Counted from the stretch's first letter, positions 1 through 12,539 are shown. The stretch is DNA of 64,000 bases from Bidens hawaiensis (GCA_021521415.1 JAIQDT010001663.1:248001-312000); one strand, 5' to 3'. The notes: generated from the letters alone by a model not told the origin. Program-made: numbers and translations.

Positions 1-183
1 GGAGTCCCTTACACCTTGGAAATACACGGGAATCACCAAATCTAAGTTTTTAGTGTTTTAAGTTTTAGTGTCCGAGCTCAGATTCTGCTTAAAAACTTAG
101 ATCTAGGCCGATTTACTGATTTTTAGACTAAAGTCTTTTTGGAAGTTTAGGTGTTATATTCTCAAAAAAAAAAAAAATCACAT

Positions 184-403
184 CGGGTACTGTAGCGGGT
201 CGCTTCCGAGGTACTGTAGCAATCGCATCGCCGAGGTACTGTAGCACTTCACACGGGGGGGTACTGTAGCAACTCGGCAATGTAGCAACTCATGCGAAAA
301 TAAAGGAATTTCGCATGCACTGTAGCAACTCATGCGAAACACTCTAGCAACTCATGCGAAACACTGTAGCGACTCGGCAATGTAACAACTCGGTACTGTA
401 GCA
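184..403. repeat. Degenerate tandem repeat, ACTGTAGCAACTC type
   Basis: About ten imperfect copies of a short motif, best written ACTGTAGCAACTC, are spaced roughly 15-30 bp apart, several with a following ATGCGAAA or GG. The array lies just before the Copia gag reading frame, so it is probably in the element's transcribed leader. No coding potential is seen. Confidence 0.7.
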
Positions 404-448
404 AAAAAAAAAAAAACTTAATTTTTTTTTCTTTCCCTAAAAAAAGAA

Positions 449-2460
449 ATGTCTTACGAACCTAAACTTGGAGGAAATCTGGATATGGGAGAAAGCCGAA
501 AAATATTAAAAGGAGAATTTGATATGTTTACACACATTAAAGGAGAATCGGTTGTCTCTCTCATCAACAGATTTGAGTCACTCATCACCAAAATGAGTAG
601 TGTCGGTATCATCATTGGTTTGTTTAAGATCAACATGAAGTTGTTGAATTCACTACCTTACATATGGAACATCAATGTGGTTACCATCAAAAGAACCACA
701 AACCTGTATACCATGACACTTTTAGAGTTGGCTTCTACCATAAAGTCTTTTGAAATAATGGAAGATAAGCTTCAAATGAACAATCAGTCCAAAGAAAATA
801 AAGTTGGGACAAGTAATAAAGTTGGGACAAGTGCTGCCGGTAAAAGTAGTCATGCATGTCCTATCATTCCCGACACATCACCAGCTGATGAGGTAAATCA
901 CAATCTTTGTTCTCAAGCATGCATCAACAAAGTCACATACTATAGATATCATCAAGACGAAGTTTTGAAAGAAAATGCAAAACTTCGTCAGTTAAATGCT
1001 GAATATGTAAAAGCTGACAAAATCTATGTTGAAAAGATTAAAACTCATCACGATGATGTTGCAAATCTTAAACTTAAAATCTTTCAAGAAGAGCACAATG
1101 TCATCTATTACAAGAACATAATTAACAATTTAAAAGATGAAATTGAAAAGTTAAAACTTGAAGTTTCTGACAAAAAGGAAAAAGAAAAGCAAGTTGAAAG
1201 ATTTGAAGCATCATCTGAGAAATTAGATGATCTTATTAGAGGCCAGAGAAGTTCTAAAGTTAAAGCGGGGCTGGGGTATGATTACACTGCCGTAACACCA
1301 CCATTCAATGATAACTACACTAGCTTGCCCCACTTTAGCTATAATACTTTTCCAGGCGAGGAAATGGAATATGGGGTTGGTAGAATACCAAAGCCTGTGA
1401 AATTTGTTCATGCTGCCTCTCAAACTGCGGCTCCAGTCTCATCATCTGATAAATTTGACATCAATGTGTCTTGTGTAGCGGGTGATGTAAATGGTGGTGA
1501 ATGTGGGACGATTAACCTGGGTTGTAAGCTAAAAAAATAGTTAGAACCACGTTTTGAATCATGTGTGGATCTAACCAAAACTATTAACAATCCAGTTTGT
1601 AATAAAGTTTGTGAATCCATGTTGGGATGTTTAAAGTCAGGGTCAAATTATGTATTTTGTGAAAATTCAAGTGATGATAGTTGTACAAACGTTTGTAATG
1701 AAAATATGTTCTTCCTCTGACTCAGATTATGAAACCATTTGTGATGAAACTTTTGTTGAAAAATGTGTCAACGAAAGTAGGCCTGTTGAGGTGAACATAT
1801 CAAGTTGTTCATCATCAAGTTGTGAGACTGAGGATAATTCAAGTAAAAGCAAAGTTTTTGAAAATGAAAAGGCAAGTACTTCATGTAAATATGTTCCAAC
1901 AAATAAACTATCATTTTCTCAAACAACCAATCAATTTAGAAATCCTCAGCCATACAACTTCTGTGACAACAACTACTATGGTCATTATCAACAAAATTTT
2001 GTTGATCCATATTACACAAATGTGTTTTATAATCATGTTCTTTTCCAAGGATCACCTTTCCCACCACACCAACCACATTATAGTTCAGATGAGTTCTTTG
2101 GCACTCCCAGGAGAAAGTGTTGTTTTGTGTGTGGTCACTCTTCTCACCTTGCAAGCACTGGTTCAAGCAACAAATTGATATTCAAAGGCGGCTTAGTCAG
2201 TCCCCAAAAGGAGCTTTCAGTAGCCCTGATTCAAGGACTGATCAAGCTGATAGTGAACCCAGTGAAATGGATGTGAGATCCAAAGTTAATAAAGTAAAAC
2301 ACAAAAAGAAACCCTTTTGGAAATCCAAAAAGGATAAAATCAAAAAGGATCCTAAGACTGTAAAGTCTGAGGATTCACCAAAAATAGTTTCAAATCAAGG
2401 AACAAGTTTTTGCTTGGATTCCTAAGGACTGTTCTTCATCAAGTGAAGCTCCACCAAGAA
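449..2460 (+). pseudogene. Copia gag pseudogene (UBN2-type capsid, coiled coil, zinc knuckle)
   Basis: The first 363 codons (449-1540) are open. Residues about 1-115 resemble the Copia gag (UBN2) capsid fold, with VSLINRFESLITKM and a later LPYIW. Residues about 160-255 are a Lys/Glu-rich coiled coil, followed by LDDLIRGQR and KAGLGYD, a pattern familiar from SIRE-like plant gags. After a stop near 1540 the protein continues in other frames, through a Ser/Cys-rich stretch and a Tyr/Asn/His-rich stretch, to a broken CCHC knuckle around 2115-2160 (CCFVCGHSSHLAS, with the last Cys lost). Several frame breaks make it non-functional. Confidence 0.75.
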
Positions 2461-2585
2461 ATAAATGATTTTCAGGAATAAAATCAAGTTTGGTCGATTT
2501 ACGGTTGACCTTCCCGGGACAAAAGTATCCCGGGAACCCATGTCTATTTGAACGCTTAGTGCATGTAGGGTCAATCAAGGAGGAC

Positions 2586-2760
2586 TATCAATAGTATTAG
2601 GTACTTAGATAGTGATTGCACCCGGCATATGATGGGAGACGAACTCTTGCTATTTGATGTTAAACTATTTGATGGCGGATTCGAGTCTTTCATAAACGAC
2701 ATGGGAGGAAAAACTTCATGGAAGAGAAACCTTGTTTAAATGGTTCAACAACAACTTTTC
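2586..2760 (+). pseudogene. Copia aspartic protease remnant
   Basis: The + strand reads YLDSDCTRHMMGD, the Copia protease active-site block usually written WYLDSGCSRHMTGD. The Trp is changed to Arg and the Gly after Ser to Asp. A short in-frame remainder follows (ELLLFDVKLFDGGF). Integrase does not follow, so the pol gene was deleted downstream of here. Confidence 0.65.
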
Positions 2761-2877
2761 GAGCGTTTCTCAAACCAACCTCGTCCAACTGCTTCTCTCA
2801 CGTGATGGATCCAGCATCAGCTGTTGGATCTCGGTTTGAATCTCTTCAACTTTGTCATACAATGTGATAATGCTTGC

Positions 2878-2990
2878 TTAAGATAGTCCATCTGACAACA
2901 ACTTTGCTGACCTTTTCACTAAAGCCATCGATCATGCCCGATTTGAATTTCTGGTCGAATCGCTCGGCATAATCAATTTTGATTAAAACA
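2878..2990 (+). pseudogene. C-terminal end of Copia RNase H
   Basis: The translation contains DNNFADLFTKAIDHARF and then LVESLGI, matching the canonical Copia pol ending (ADIFTKAL...RF..L...LG). It lies only about 120 bp after the protease remnant, so integrase, reverse transcriptase and most of RNase H are deleted. Confidence 0.7.
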
Positions 2991-4973
2991 ACCTATCTAT
3001 CTTTTTGTATATAAAATTGTAAATATTTTTCAAATATATCACAATTTTAGAGGGAGAAAATGAGTTAAGTTTAACTCACCAAAAAGATTTTCAATTCATC
3101 TTAAGAAAAGCAAAAACAAATCATTTGATTTACCAAAAAGATTTTATATTACTTTTAAGAAAATCTAAAAGGAATTGTCCCGTTTAGAGGGAGCTTCTGC
3201 GTAGAGGGAGTCGGATAATTAAAATTTTCAAATTTTGAGAAATTGATCCGACCATTGGAAAATGATAGTACATTGATATGCAATGGTCCTAGCGCATGAA
3301 AAGAGTAGATCAAAAGTCTACAAAATCACTCATAGACGTGTAGATAGGCTTGACAAACAAGTAAGTGTCGGGTGATATAAACCTAAATTCTTGCCGGTAC
3401 TTGTGGATATACGACTATGAAGCGGTTGCATGATTCCGTGAAGTCATATTGATGAATGCAGAAATGTAATTATACATGTCATACCTAAGCCTCTCTTTAC
3501 CTGATTACAGTTGTCTTATGAAATAAGTGTCAATTTTAATTTTCATTTGAGTCAAGAAAAGCCTCATAGAAAGGCAAGAAAAAGGAAAACAAAAGAGTTA
3601 AGAAAAGAAAAAGAAAAACAGAAAAACAAAATTAAAAATCAGAAAAAGAGTTATTTAGGATTTTAACTTCTGCTTTATTTCTTCATTTATTTTGATTCAA
3701 GCCTTGGACTTTCTCTGTTTGTAGTCATACAAGATTTGATTGTTAAGGCCCTGAATCTTCTGTTTTATTTTTACTTTTCTAGATCGAGTCAAGTGTGCAA
3801 AGCACCAAGTATCAAGTGTACAATGTACAAATTGTCAAGTATGTTAATAAGAGTACTGTGATCAACTAAGAAAGGTTTAAGTCAAGTTGAGGTGATATGT
3901 CAACACAAAGTAAGCCTGAGATATGATGGAATCAATAACATGTCTGATTAAGTGGGGACCACATAAGCACCGTGCCTAATTGTACTTTAAACGTATCACT
4001 TTGGCATCAAAACACTTATCAGATTAAACAAATGGACGATATCTACAGTCGGTGATGAAATTGTGACATAATAATATCAAAATGAAAACGCGATCTAGGG
4101 CTTTGTAAATCAATATGATTCCATGTTGTGATCTTTCTCACAAAAATATTAAAATCGTTAGAAAATTCTGTAAATATTATTGATATATAATATTAATTTC
4201 ATCTTTACTCCTATCTTTTATTGTTTATTTTGATTTTGTTTTATTTTAATTTCAACTTCAAAATATTATGTATATATTTTCATAATATTAAAATATATGA
4301 AAATGTCAAAAAGATTTTAAGTTTTTATTATGTTCGTACATATTTTATTACACCTTGTTTTATTCAAAATCATGTGTTTTGTTGTCAAGGTCGTTCATGC
4401 AATGTTTGTTGGAACATGGGACTTAAACAAATCATTTACAAGTTGAGAGATTGAAAATAAAATTTCAGGTTATTCTGCAAACACTTCAAACCAAGAGCTT
4501 GTTTTGAAAAGGAAAAATCTTCTTTGACCCTTGAGAGGGTCTGTGAACGAATCTTATTCGTTCTAAGTTTTGTGCAGGTGTAGATGGGCAGGTAGATTAA
4601 GATCAAGTCTGCTTGGAGTTGCAGATGCTGAAGCGCTTAAAAAAAGATGAGAACGTGAAAGTTGGTGGTTGAACCTAAAGATGAACTGATTGTGTCTGAA
4701 GACAAGGAATGAAACCAGCCGGCTCAAGAAAGTCAACAAGAGAAAATTAGATGTCGAGCCTCCCGCATCTGATGTTTTTAAAATTTGCTGTTGCCGATCC
4801 TTCCCAGAAAATAAGATTGAAGTTCAAGTCTATAAGACTGGAAAATAAAGAACTGTTCAAGATCCAATCTAGTTCAAGATCCTGAATCAAGAAAAGTACT
4901 AAGTTTCAAGAAATAAAGACGAAGCAAAGAACTTGACGAAGGTTCCTCGACATACTCAATCCTAGAGGGAGAT
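2991..4973 (+). other. Copia 3' spacer with repeated polypurine tracts
   Basis: No convincing coding region. AGAGGGAG-type purine runs occur near 3049, 3185, 3199 and 4964; the last one directly precedes the LTR and is the likely primer for plus-strand synthesis. Purine-rich low-complexity sequence lies at 3540-3660. A possible env-like frame was looked for and not found. Confidence 0.55.
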
Positions 4974-5285
4974 TGTAGGGCCAATATTCTATATCGTTTT
5001 TAGGATTGTATATGTCGTTTTAGTTTGCTTTTAGTCGGTGTAGTACGTACTTGGTACATTTAGTTTGTACGTTTATTTTGTAAGTTTTGGAGAAATGGGG
5101 ACCCTATAAAAGGTTACCTACCCATTTCTCCACAACACAACTCTTTCACAACTCAAGAGAAACAACTCTTGGAAATAAAAAGAATTTCTCTCTCTCTATC
5201 TTCTTCTTCTTTCTTTCAAGCAAATAAACCAAACAAACTAAGATCCGAGATCCGAGTGTCGTTGGTGATTGCCGCTAACCAACAA
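4974..5285 (+). mobile_element. Copia 3' LTR with promoter
   Basis: The LTR begins TGTAGGGCCAATATTC right after the purine tract ending at 4973. A TATA box (CTATAAAAGG, about 5105) and a CT-rich transcript start region follow. The 3' boundary is uncertain; a CA near 5285 is taken as the end. The partner LTR lies outside the window. Confidence 0.5.
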
Positions 5286-5930
5286 CACGGATTGATCCAA
5301 GTCAAGTCTTGAGATCCATCTAGAGGACTTACACTATCTAAAGACTATCTTAGACAAGGTTATGTTTAAAAGGTTGGACGGCCCATTAAACATTTTGACA
5401 AACAGTCTACTCTTGTGACGGCCCTTCTAAAGACAAATGATCCGTCTAAAGTTATGAAAGCCCGTCTAAAGCTTAATTTGGTCAAAAAGTCAAACCAGAG
5501 GCTTACGGACTATCTAATCATGTGATGGTCTGTCTGAAGACAATTTTTATTATTTAAAACGAAATTAAGTTCAAAATATGATAACCAAACTTAATGCTTT
5601 TAAGCAAGGTTTGAAACGATAAAACTAGGCCCGGTAAGATTTGTAACTAGATCCTACTGCGATCTATATATAAACCTATCATATTAGGTACAAAATAATC
5701 AAGAAATTGGAAGGACCAAGGTTATCAGAAAATAGATAAGGTAAGTACGCTTTACATACCTTTAAAACTCTTTTTAAACAAATGAATACATGATCCATAA
5801 TTAACAAGTAGTTTTGTAAAGTAAACGAAATGGTAGTTAATTCCTTGTATATGTAAAGTAATTCTTTAATCATACAGTTTCCGTTGCTTAATAAACTTTG
5901 ATAAAATGATAAAAGTGGTAACTACTATTG
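5286..5930. other. AT-rich intergenic DNA, no gene seen
   Basis: Short CGTCTAAAG-like repeats occur near 5430-5480. No recognisable coding sequence or repeat boundary is seen. Confidence 0.4.
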
Positions 5931-7500
5931 GTCATACATCCAGGCCCTTGAGGTGGGTGTGACATCAAGTCTAGTAATTGTTAAATACATGAGACTACCG
6001 GTTAAGCTTTCGTAGAGTGTGACTGATCAACATCTTAGTGATTTTAGTAAGTTTAGTTCCATATTCCACTGGCGTAGAAGCAGATGAAAAATCGATAAGA
6101 TTAAACCGTTCAAATAAACTTGTAGCATACTTCTCATGTGAAATGAGTATCCCCATTATGTATATCTAATTTCTTTACCCAAAAAATAAGGTAAAGTCCC
6201 CAAATCTGTCCTTTCAAATTCCTTGTGCTTTGACTGTTCAAATGTCATTAGTTCTCAGTGTGAGTTACTACAATGATGAGATCCTCAACGTACAAAAATA
6301 CAAATAACATAGTATTATCTTGATGTTCAAAAGTGAACTTATGAAGATCAACAAAACAAATGTCTACTCTCCCATACCAAGCCCAGAGAGCTTGTTTTAG
6401 GTCATATAATGCGTTTTTTAGCAAACAAATCATGTTTGGCTGATTATTATAAACTTGCTTCCAATAACTATTTAAAAAAAACAAATTTAACACTCATTTG
6501 GTGAAGTTTTTCCATCAATATTGCACAACAAGAGTAATAATTCAATGACCTCTTTCAAGACGAATGACATGAGCAAATACTTCTTGATAATTTATCCTAA
6601 ATTTTTTATAGTATAACCCGGCCATAACTATTATTTTGGTTTTATACTTAGCTACGTATAGATCCACTTTGTACCAATACGTTTATGATGGGAAGGTAAA
6701 TTAACCAACTCCCGTGCCTTGTTTTTGACAATCCATTTCACTCTCCATTGCCCCCCTTCAAATTTTTTTTATCCATAGAAGCTTCCATGACAGGGTCTGA
6801 TGATGATCTACAGAGGACGAAATATGCTTTATCCTTTTGTTTCCATGTATTTCAAGACTTCAATGGTTTAGTATTCAAGGGTTTTGTATTTTGGTATAAA
6901 TCACTAATATTGCTTCTTTGGCGCAGTGGTGCACCATAATCACCTGTTTTGTTCTCTGAAGCCTAGTACGTAGTGCTATTTTTGGTTAAATGCTCCTTCG
7001 TTTCATTATCATTTTGTAGCACATGACCCGACATTTTAGAGGATGATGCGTCTAACTCATTAAGAGACTCAGTGATAGACTCTGCATTTCTTGATACTTG
7101 GGATTTGTCTTTAGGAATAACAAACGGTGTCTCATTCGAAGATGACTTATCGACTAATAATAATTCTTTTAGCCTTGTTTTGTTCACTATAACAACAAAA
7201 ATATTTTTTCAGACTTATCTTCTAGTTTACTTCATTTTTGGTGAGGTGCATGAGCATATGCATACATCCAAAAAAAATTAAATGACTTGTATGTCTGCCT
7301 TTATGTACTCCACAATTCTTGAGGAGTTTGTGTTTGCAATTCCTTGGAAGAGCTTCGGTTAATTAAATATGTTACACATGCTATTGCCTCAACCCAATAT
7401 TGATTAGGTAACTGTTAATCTTTTAGCATACTTTGACTAAGTTCTACAAAGTTCGATTCTTATTCTTGACCACTCCATTTTGCCTAGTGAATTATTAATG
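5930..7500 (-). pseudogene. Copia pol remnant (integrase end through reverse transcriptase)
   Basis: Read on the minus strand from 7500 down, broken frames give an integrase-like block, then KIIISRD-like integrase end sequence, a spacer with KSSSNETPFV, then the RT start with WIVKNKARELVNLPSHHK and YQEVFAHV. Around 6250-6490 come LLKNALYDLKQALWAWYGR and FLYVEDLIIVV, matching the Copia RT blocks KKALYGLKQAPRAWY and LYVDDL. Below 6240 are ILISHEKYA and TPVEYGTKL. Many stops and frameshifts are present. It is unrelated in position and strand to the Copia element at 1-5285. Confidence 0.75.
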
Positions 7501-8542
7501 ACTTGTACCCTGTTCATATCGTGTCATTGTGCATTTATAAGGTTGTTTCTCTCTTACGTGATTTAGAATTCTAGTATTATGGTAGACAAATGTATAAATT
7601 TAAAATCGGAATTAAAAAGTGTGTGAATTACTTGTTATAGAATAAAGAAATACTAACTGAATTGATCAAAGTTATAATTTTAATACCTTAATTAATTAAT
7701 ATAAATAAAAGTTTGCTACTCGAATAAAAGTTTATGATAAGGTTTATATTGTTATATTTGTTGAAAAAGCTTTTTGAAATAAATTTGTTACGTTTTTAAA
7801 ATACTAAAATGTGACATGCGAATTGATGTGTAGTTTAGTGAAATACAGGATCTAGTTAATAACTTAAAATCTGGAAAAGAGAGTGGGTCCAGGCTTTTGC
7901 CACGTGAAGTGGGGAGGGTATCCGACGTGTCATAGCAGGAAGAGTTGCTGGGGTTTGATTGGGGACCCACTTGGTCTTGTGTTTCTTTTCCTTTCCCTGA
8001 ATCCATCTTTTTGTGCTTTTCTTCTTTTTTGAGTTTTATGTTTTCTTCTCAAACCTGTATTCCTAGCCTCACCACCACTGTATGTATATATGTACACTGT
8101 ATACACATATTCTAATATATATATGTAATATTCCATAAACAAGACTCAAGTTATCTAGTTTTGGTTTTGGCAACAAAATATACTTTGATTTTCAACCTGT
8201 ACGTATCAATTTATACATGTCAAAAGTAGCACATCAGGAGAAGACAAATAGAATCGGCTAAGATCACTATCATACAAAAAAACCCAAAAGGATAATGTGA
8301 TCTAGAAAAACAACCAATCAAAATAATACATATATAAAAAGCTAAATCTAACCAGCTAATTTAAAAGAGAGTAATAAATCTAGCCAGCAAGATGAAAATG
8401 TGAGCTAATTAAGTTAGCCGGCGTCTATAAAGAGGGGGCAAATTTACACATGTATTGATTTGAATGGTTTTTTGTGAACCTCGTAGTATATTTAAAGTTC
8501 TTTTGTATCATGTTAAATCCTAGCCTCTTAGCCTGCTGATCC
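7501..8542. other. Intergenic DNA, no gene recognised
   Basis: AT-rich. The segment 7855-8060 is less AT-rich, has a CCACGTGAAGTGG G-box-like site near 7900 and pyrimidine tracts, and could be a decayed host 5' region. No supportable coding sequence is seen on either strand. Confidence 0.35.
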
Positions 8543-9417
8543 TGGGTGTGTTTCATAAGAGGCAATGGAATGAGGTGGAATGGAATGAATGAGAGGATGG
8601 AATTGACAAGGAAACGAAATTGATCATTACCATTCATTGTATGTCTTATTTGGTTAACTTGTGTGAATTAAGTAAATTATTACCTTATGTTGTTTGTTAG
8701 TAAAAAAGACCACCAAAGAATGAAATACAAATGACGAAAATACACAGCTCAAAATAAAGAAAATTTACAAAATAAAATTGTCAATGGCGACAGTGGTGGT
8801 GGTTAGGCGGGGACGGTGGTGATGGTGGCCAGGCGTTGGTGATGGCAACGGTGGTGGTACGGCGGTGATGGTGCCGTTGGCGGTCAAGTGGTACTGGTGG
8901 TAGTCAGGTGGTTGTAGCGATGGCGGCAACGGTAGTTGGGTGGTGGAGGTTGCGGTGGTAGTCAGGTGGTGGTGAAGGCGGCGGCAGTGGTGGTGGTGGC
9001 AGTAGTCAGGTGATGGTGGTGGTGCTGGAAACCCGTGGAAGTCAGGTGTTGGTGGTGGTGGTTGTGGTAGCGGTAGCAATCAGGTGGTGGTGGCAGCGGT
9101 GGCAGTTAGGTGGTGGTGGGTGTGGTGGCAGTGGTCAGGCGGTGGTGGTGGTGGTGATGGTGGAAATGGCAACAGTCAGGTGGTGGCAATGGTCGTCGGG
9201 TTGTGGTGGTGGTTGTTGTCACATGGTGTTTTCTATTAAGTATGGTGAAAGGGGATTAAAATGGAAAAAAGGAGGAGGGTAGGATAGAATGGTTTTGATT
9301 GAATGATCTACATGATTGATTTCATTTCATGTTGATCAACCAAACACCATTTTTTTAGACCCTCACAATGATGTATTCTGTTTTCTTCACTCTCATTCTT
9401 TCATACCAAACGTTACC
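8543..9417. mobile_element. MITE-like element with (GGT)n-rich core, copy 1
   Basis: The ends are related to the copy at 34395-35014: a start like GGGTGTGTTTCATAAG with AATGGAATG nearby, and an end TCATACCAAACGTTACCC. Between them lies a GGT/GGC-rich simple-sequence core (about 8785-9220). Open frames across the core are Pro/His-rich or Val/Gly-rich by composition only and are not taken as genes. Termini of this kind are typical of non-autonomous DNA transposons; the superfamily is not settled. Confidence 0.55.
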
Positions 9418-10324
9418 CATGATTGACTCCAATTATCAAGTCAATTTTTAAAATGCTTAAAAATCAAACTCTATTTTGTGAAGTTTGATGGTCAAGATGG
9501 TCAAACAAACTGTTTTGATAATTTTGTCTTTGGTTTTCATATATGCTAATCTTTTATAATGAAACTTCTATATAGCTACTCATATAATTAAACTTTTTAA
9601 ACCATACTCGATGTAAAATAGTTACACGTTTCCATATGTGTCTCATTCCAGAAATAAAATGACGCTTAGCTTAAAAGGATAAATCTATTGAGATTTTGCC
9701 CTTGATCGTGCAATATTCATCAGGAAGTCCAATAAAAGTTTTGTGGACACATAATATTGTTTGGTTGGTTTAGTCTGTCTCTGATCATGTAAATTTCATG
9801 AGAAGCGTTAGAAAAATATGTGATATTTACCAGGAAGCTGTAAAATATGATTTTTCGTTTTTCAAACATGTAGGAAAGCGTAATATTAACAACTTATTAA
9901 ATGTTTATCTTAGGGAAAACATGAATTAAAAGGAACATGTGTGAACATGCATGTAACGTAGTAACATGAACAAGAATACCAAGTTATTATAATGCGTTTC
10001 ATATTACATTAATTAATTTAAAGTTGAATGATGATTATGTCTGCAATGATATTTGGCTTGATAAAAAGCATATATATTTCAATAAAATAATTATAGATTA
10101 TCAGGGTTCTTTTTCAAAATGCAAAAGTTTATAATATATTTTGGTACAAACAACGTAAAATAGAAGATGGTATATTTTAAAGGCAATAAGAAACAAATTT
10201 TTTTTTATTGATAGAAATGCCGAAAGGTGGTCGGCCCAATGTCTCTTTTCGGTCTAGAAAATAACCACTTGAATCTTTGCCCAAAGAACAGAATAAAGAT
10301 GGTATTTCCAAAATAATTTATTTA
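9418..10324. other. AT-rich intergenic DNA, no gene seen
   Basis: No coding sequence, structured repeat or element end is recognised in this stretch. Confidence 0.4.
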
Positions 10325-11280
10325 TCTATAATATATATAAACGAAAACCCAAAAATCCTATGTGTCGCGATGTGGTCGCTCTCTTCTTTTATGGAAGCTA
10401 CCAAATTTCTTGATTTTTAAATGGAGGTCTCTCATTGATTTAACCCAAATTCACGGGTATGGGTCTTACCAAAACCAAATAGCTCTTAAATGGGTTATAA
10501 CATCTCTAAATTAAAAGTTAATCTTACCAATTATTTGATATGAAAATCCTACAAAATAGAAATATACTAAAATTTAATATCCAATTTATAAAGAAAAAGA
10601 TACTATTTATAATTAATAAACAATTTTATAGTAAAAAATATAAGCGGGTCATGGGTCTCCAAATCCAGATAGCTTTTAAACGGGTTATAACATATCATTT
10701 ATTTATGAAATCCTTTCATCATCAAACCCTAAGTATATTATTAACTTTTTACAATAAAGAAAATTAAAATCCAAAAAATAAATATTAAAAAACGAAAAAT
10801 GTAAAACAACCATTCTCTCAAGCCATCAGATTACTTTATTTGTAAATGAATGCTTCTCACGCATTTAACACGAATTCATGGGTAAAGGTCTCACCAAACC
10901 CAGATAGCTTTTAAATGGGTTATAATATTTCATTATATTAAAAAATAATCTCATCAAATATTTGGTATGAAAATCCTATAAAATAGGAATATACTAAAAA
11001 TTAATATCCTATTTTATTTTAAAAAAAGATATTATTTATAATTAAGAAACAATTTTGTAATAAAGAAAATAAGTGGGTAATGGTTATCACCAAACCCAGA
11101 TAGCTTTTAAACCGGATTATAACATATCATTAATTTGTGAAACAATTTCATCATCAAACCTCAAGTATAATTATTAACTTTCTTACAATAAATAATATTA
11201 AAATCCAAAATACACATATATAAATATTGAAAACGAATAATGTAAAACAACCCCCGTAATACGGGGGGGACAAAATCTAG
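10325..11280 (+). mobile_element. Non-autonomous Helitron, two fused repeat units
   Basis: The 5' end is TCTATAATATATATAAACG, preceded by A. The 3' end is a hairpin (CCCCCGTAATACGGGGG, about 11251-11268) followed by CTAG at 11277-11280 and then T. This is the Helitron signature: 5' TC, 3' hairpin plus CTRR, insertion between A and T. Inside, a unit of roughly 480 bp with GGGTTATAACAT and CCAAACCCAGATAGCTTTTAA blocks occurs twice, the junction being near 10815, where the first copy's end and the second copy's start are missing. No Rep/helicase coding sequence is present. Confidence 0.75.
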
Positions 11281-11691
11281 TAATATATATAAACAAAAGT
11301 CTTTAAAAGCTTTCGAGTTGCTGTATAAATTTTCTCAAGCCAACAGACTGCTTTATTTGTAAATGGAAACTTCTCATGCATTTGACCCGAATTCACGGGT
11401 ATGGGTATCACCAAACCCAGATAGCTCTTAAACGGGTTATAACATCTCATTAAATTAAAAATTAATCTTACCAAATATTTGATGTGAAAATCCTATAAAA
11501 TAGGGATATAGTAAAAATTAATATCATATTTTAAAAAAACGATATTATTTATAATTAAGAAACAATTTTATAGTAAAACAATTTTATAGTTAAAAAAATA
11601 GGCGGGTCTTGGGTCACCAAATCCAGATAGCTTTTAAATGGGTTATAACATATCATTTATTTGTGAAACCTTTCATCATTAAACCCTAATG

Positions 11692-11889
11692 AGGTGTTTG
11701 GGATTCCTTATTTTTTCCATCTTGTAACTTATTAACTTTTATAAGTTAAAAAGGTGTTGGGTAATGTGTCTTTTTTAAATTTTTAAAGAAGAAAAAAGGA
11801 GGTTTTGATAAGTTTGAAGGGAGTAACTTATCAAAATCAACTTATATAAGTCAAAAGGAGATGCAAATAAGGAATCCAAAACATGTCCT
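11692..11889. mobile_element. Small MITE with GGTGTTTGGGATTCCTTATTT termini
   Basis: The left end GTGTTTGGGATTCCTTATTT is matched in inverse by AAATAAGGAATCCAAAACAT at the right end. About 200 bp, noncoding, and absent from the paralogous position in the neighbouring Helitron units, which fits an insertion. hAT-like by its TIR style; the superfamily is unproven. Confidence 0.5.
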
Positions 11890-11936
11890 AAGTATATTAT
11901 TAACTTTCTTAAAATAAAAAAATTTAGGAAAATTGG

Positions 11937-12459
11937 AAATAAATAATCCCACCGTTTGTGTATTCGCCGATAATAATCCCACCTTTAAAAATCACTAGCA
12001 ACGGTCCCACCTTTCAACTATTTTTGTCTCAATGGTCCTCCGTTAAAAAGTACTTAATGTCGTTATGTTTTTTCCCTAGTTTCAAACCAATGTTTTAGGG
12101 CTTTTGATCGGAAGAACGACACGAGTAGATTGATGTAAAACTTATCTCGAAATGGTGATTCAAATGGCTTGATTTTTGTTAATTGGGAAATTCAAGCACC
12201 CGAATTGAAACATTGTTTCATCGTTTGGATCACCATTTCAAAATAAGTTTTACATTGGTCTACTCATATCCTTCTTCCGATCAAAAGCTCTAAAACATCG
12301 ATTTGAAACTAGGAAAATACTTATCGACGTTAAGTATTTTTTAACGAAGGACCATTGTGAGAAAAATAGTTGAAAGGTGAGACCATTGGTAGTTATTTTA
12401 AAGGTGGGATTATTATTGGCCAATACACAAAAGGTGGGATTATTTATTTCCAATTTTCC
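11937..12459. mobile_element. Foldback MITE, MULE type, perfect 9-bp TSD
   Basis: Almost the whole 523 bp is an inverted repeat. The termini are GGAAAATTGGAAATAAATAA and its reverse complement. The flanks are a perfect 9-bp duplication, AAAAATTTA (11928-11936 and 12460-12468), the TSD length expected of Mutator-like elements. A second copy is at 37161-37693, and the first ten bases are shared with the Pack-MULE at 28593. Confidence 0.85.
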
Positions 12460-12539
12460 AAAAATTTAAAATCTAAAAGCAAATATTAAAAAACAAAAAA
12501 TGTAAAACAACCTCCGTAATACAAAGGGATAAAACCTAG

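Larger units (their letters stand above)
1..5285 (+). mobile_element. Internally deleted Sirevirus-like Ty1/copia retrotransposon (left edge outside window)
   Basis: In order the element shows a leader, a long gag with coiled coil and degenerate zinc knuckle (449-2460), a protease stub (about 2586-2760), the last part of RNase H (about 2880-2990), a noncoding stretch of nearly 2 kb with several AGAGGGAG polypurine tracts, and a 3' LTR from 4974. Integrase and most of reverse transcriptase are missing, so it is a deletion derivative. The long 3' spacer and repeated polypurine tracts are known hallmarks of the Sirevirus clade; the clade call is inference. The 5' LTR is not in the window. Confidence 0.75.
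11277..12539 (+). mobile_element. Third head-to-tail Helitron unit, carrying two MITEs
   Basis: It starts at the TCTAG that ends the previous Helitron and repeats its 5' sequence (TAATATATATAAACAAAAG) and internal blocks. The 3' end is a decayed hairpin (CCTCCGTAATACAAAGG) followed by CTAG at 12536-12539 and T. A small MITE (11692-11889) and a MULE-type MITE (11937-12459) are inserted in it. Confidence 0.65.

Noticed and set aside
1..60. A 5' LTR end for the first Copia element
   Set aside because: The first bases do not match the LTR at 4974-5285 convincingly and no PBS can be seen.
8765..9282. Pro-rich (minus) and Val/Gly-rich (plus) ORFs
   Set aside because: Same low-complexity cause as the other GGT-rich element.
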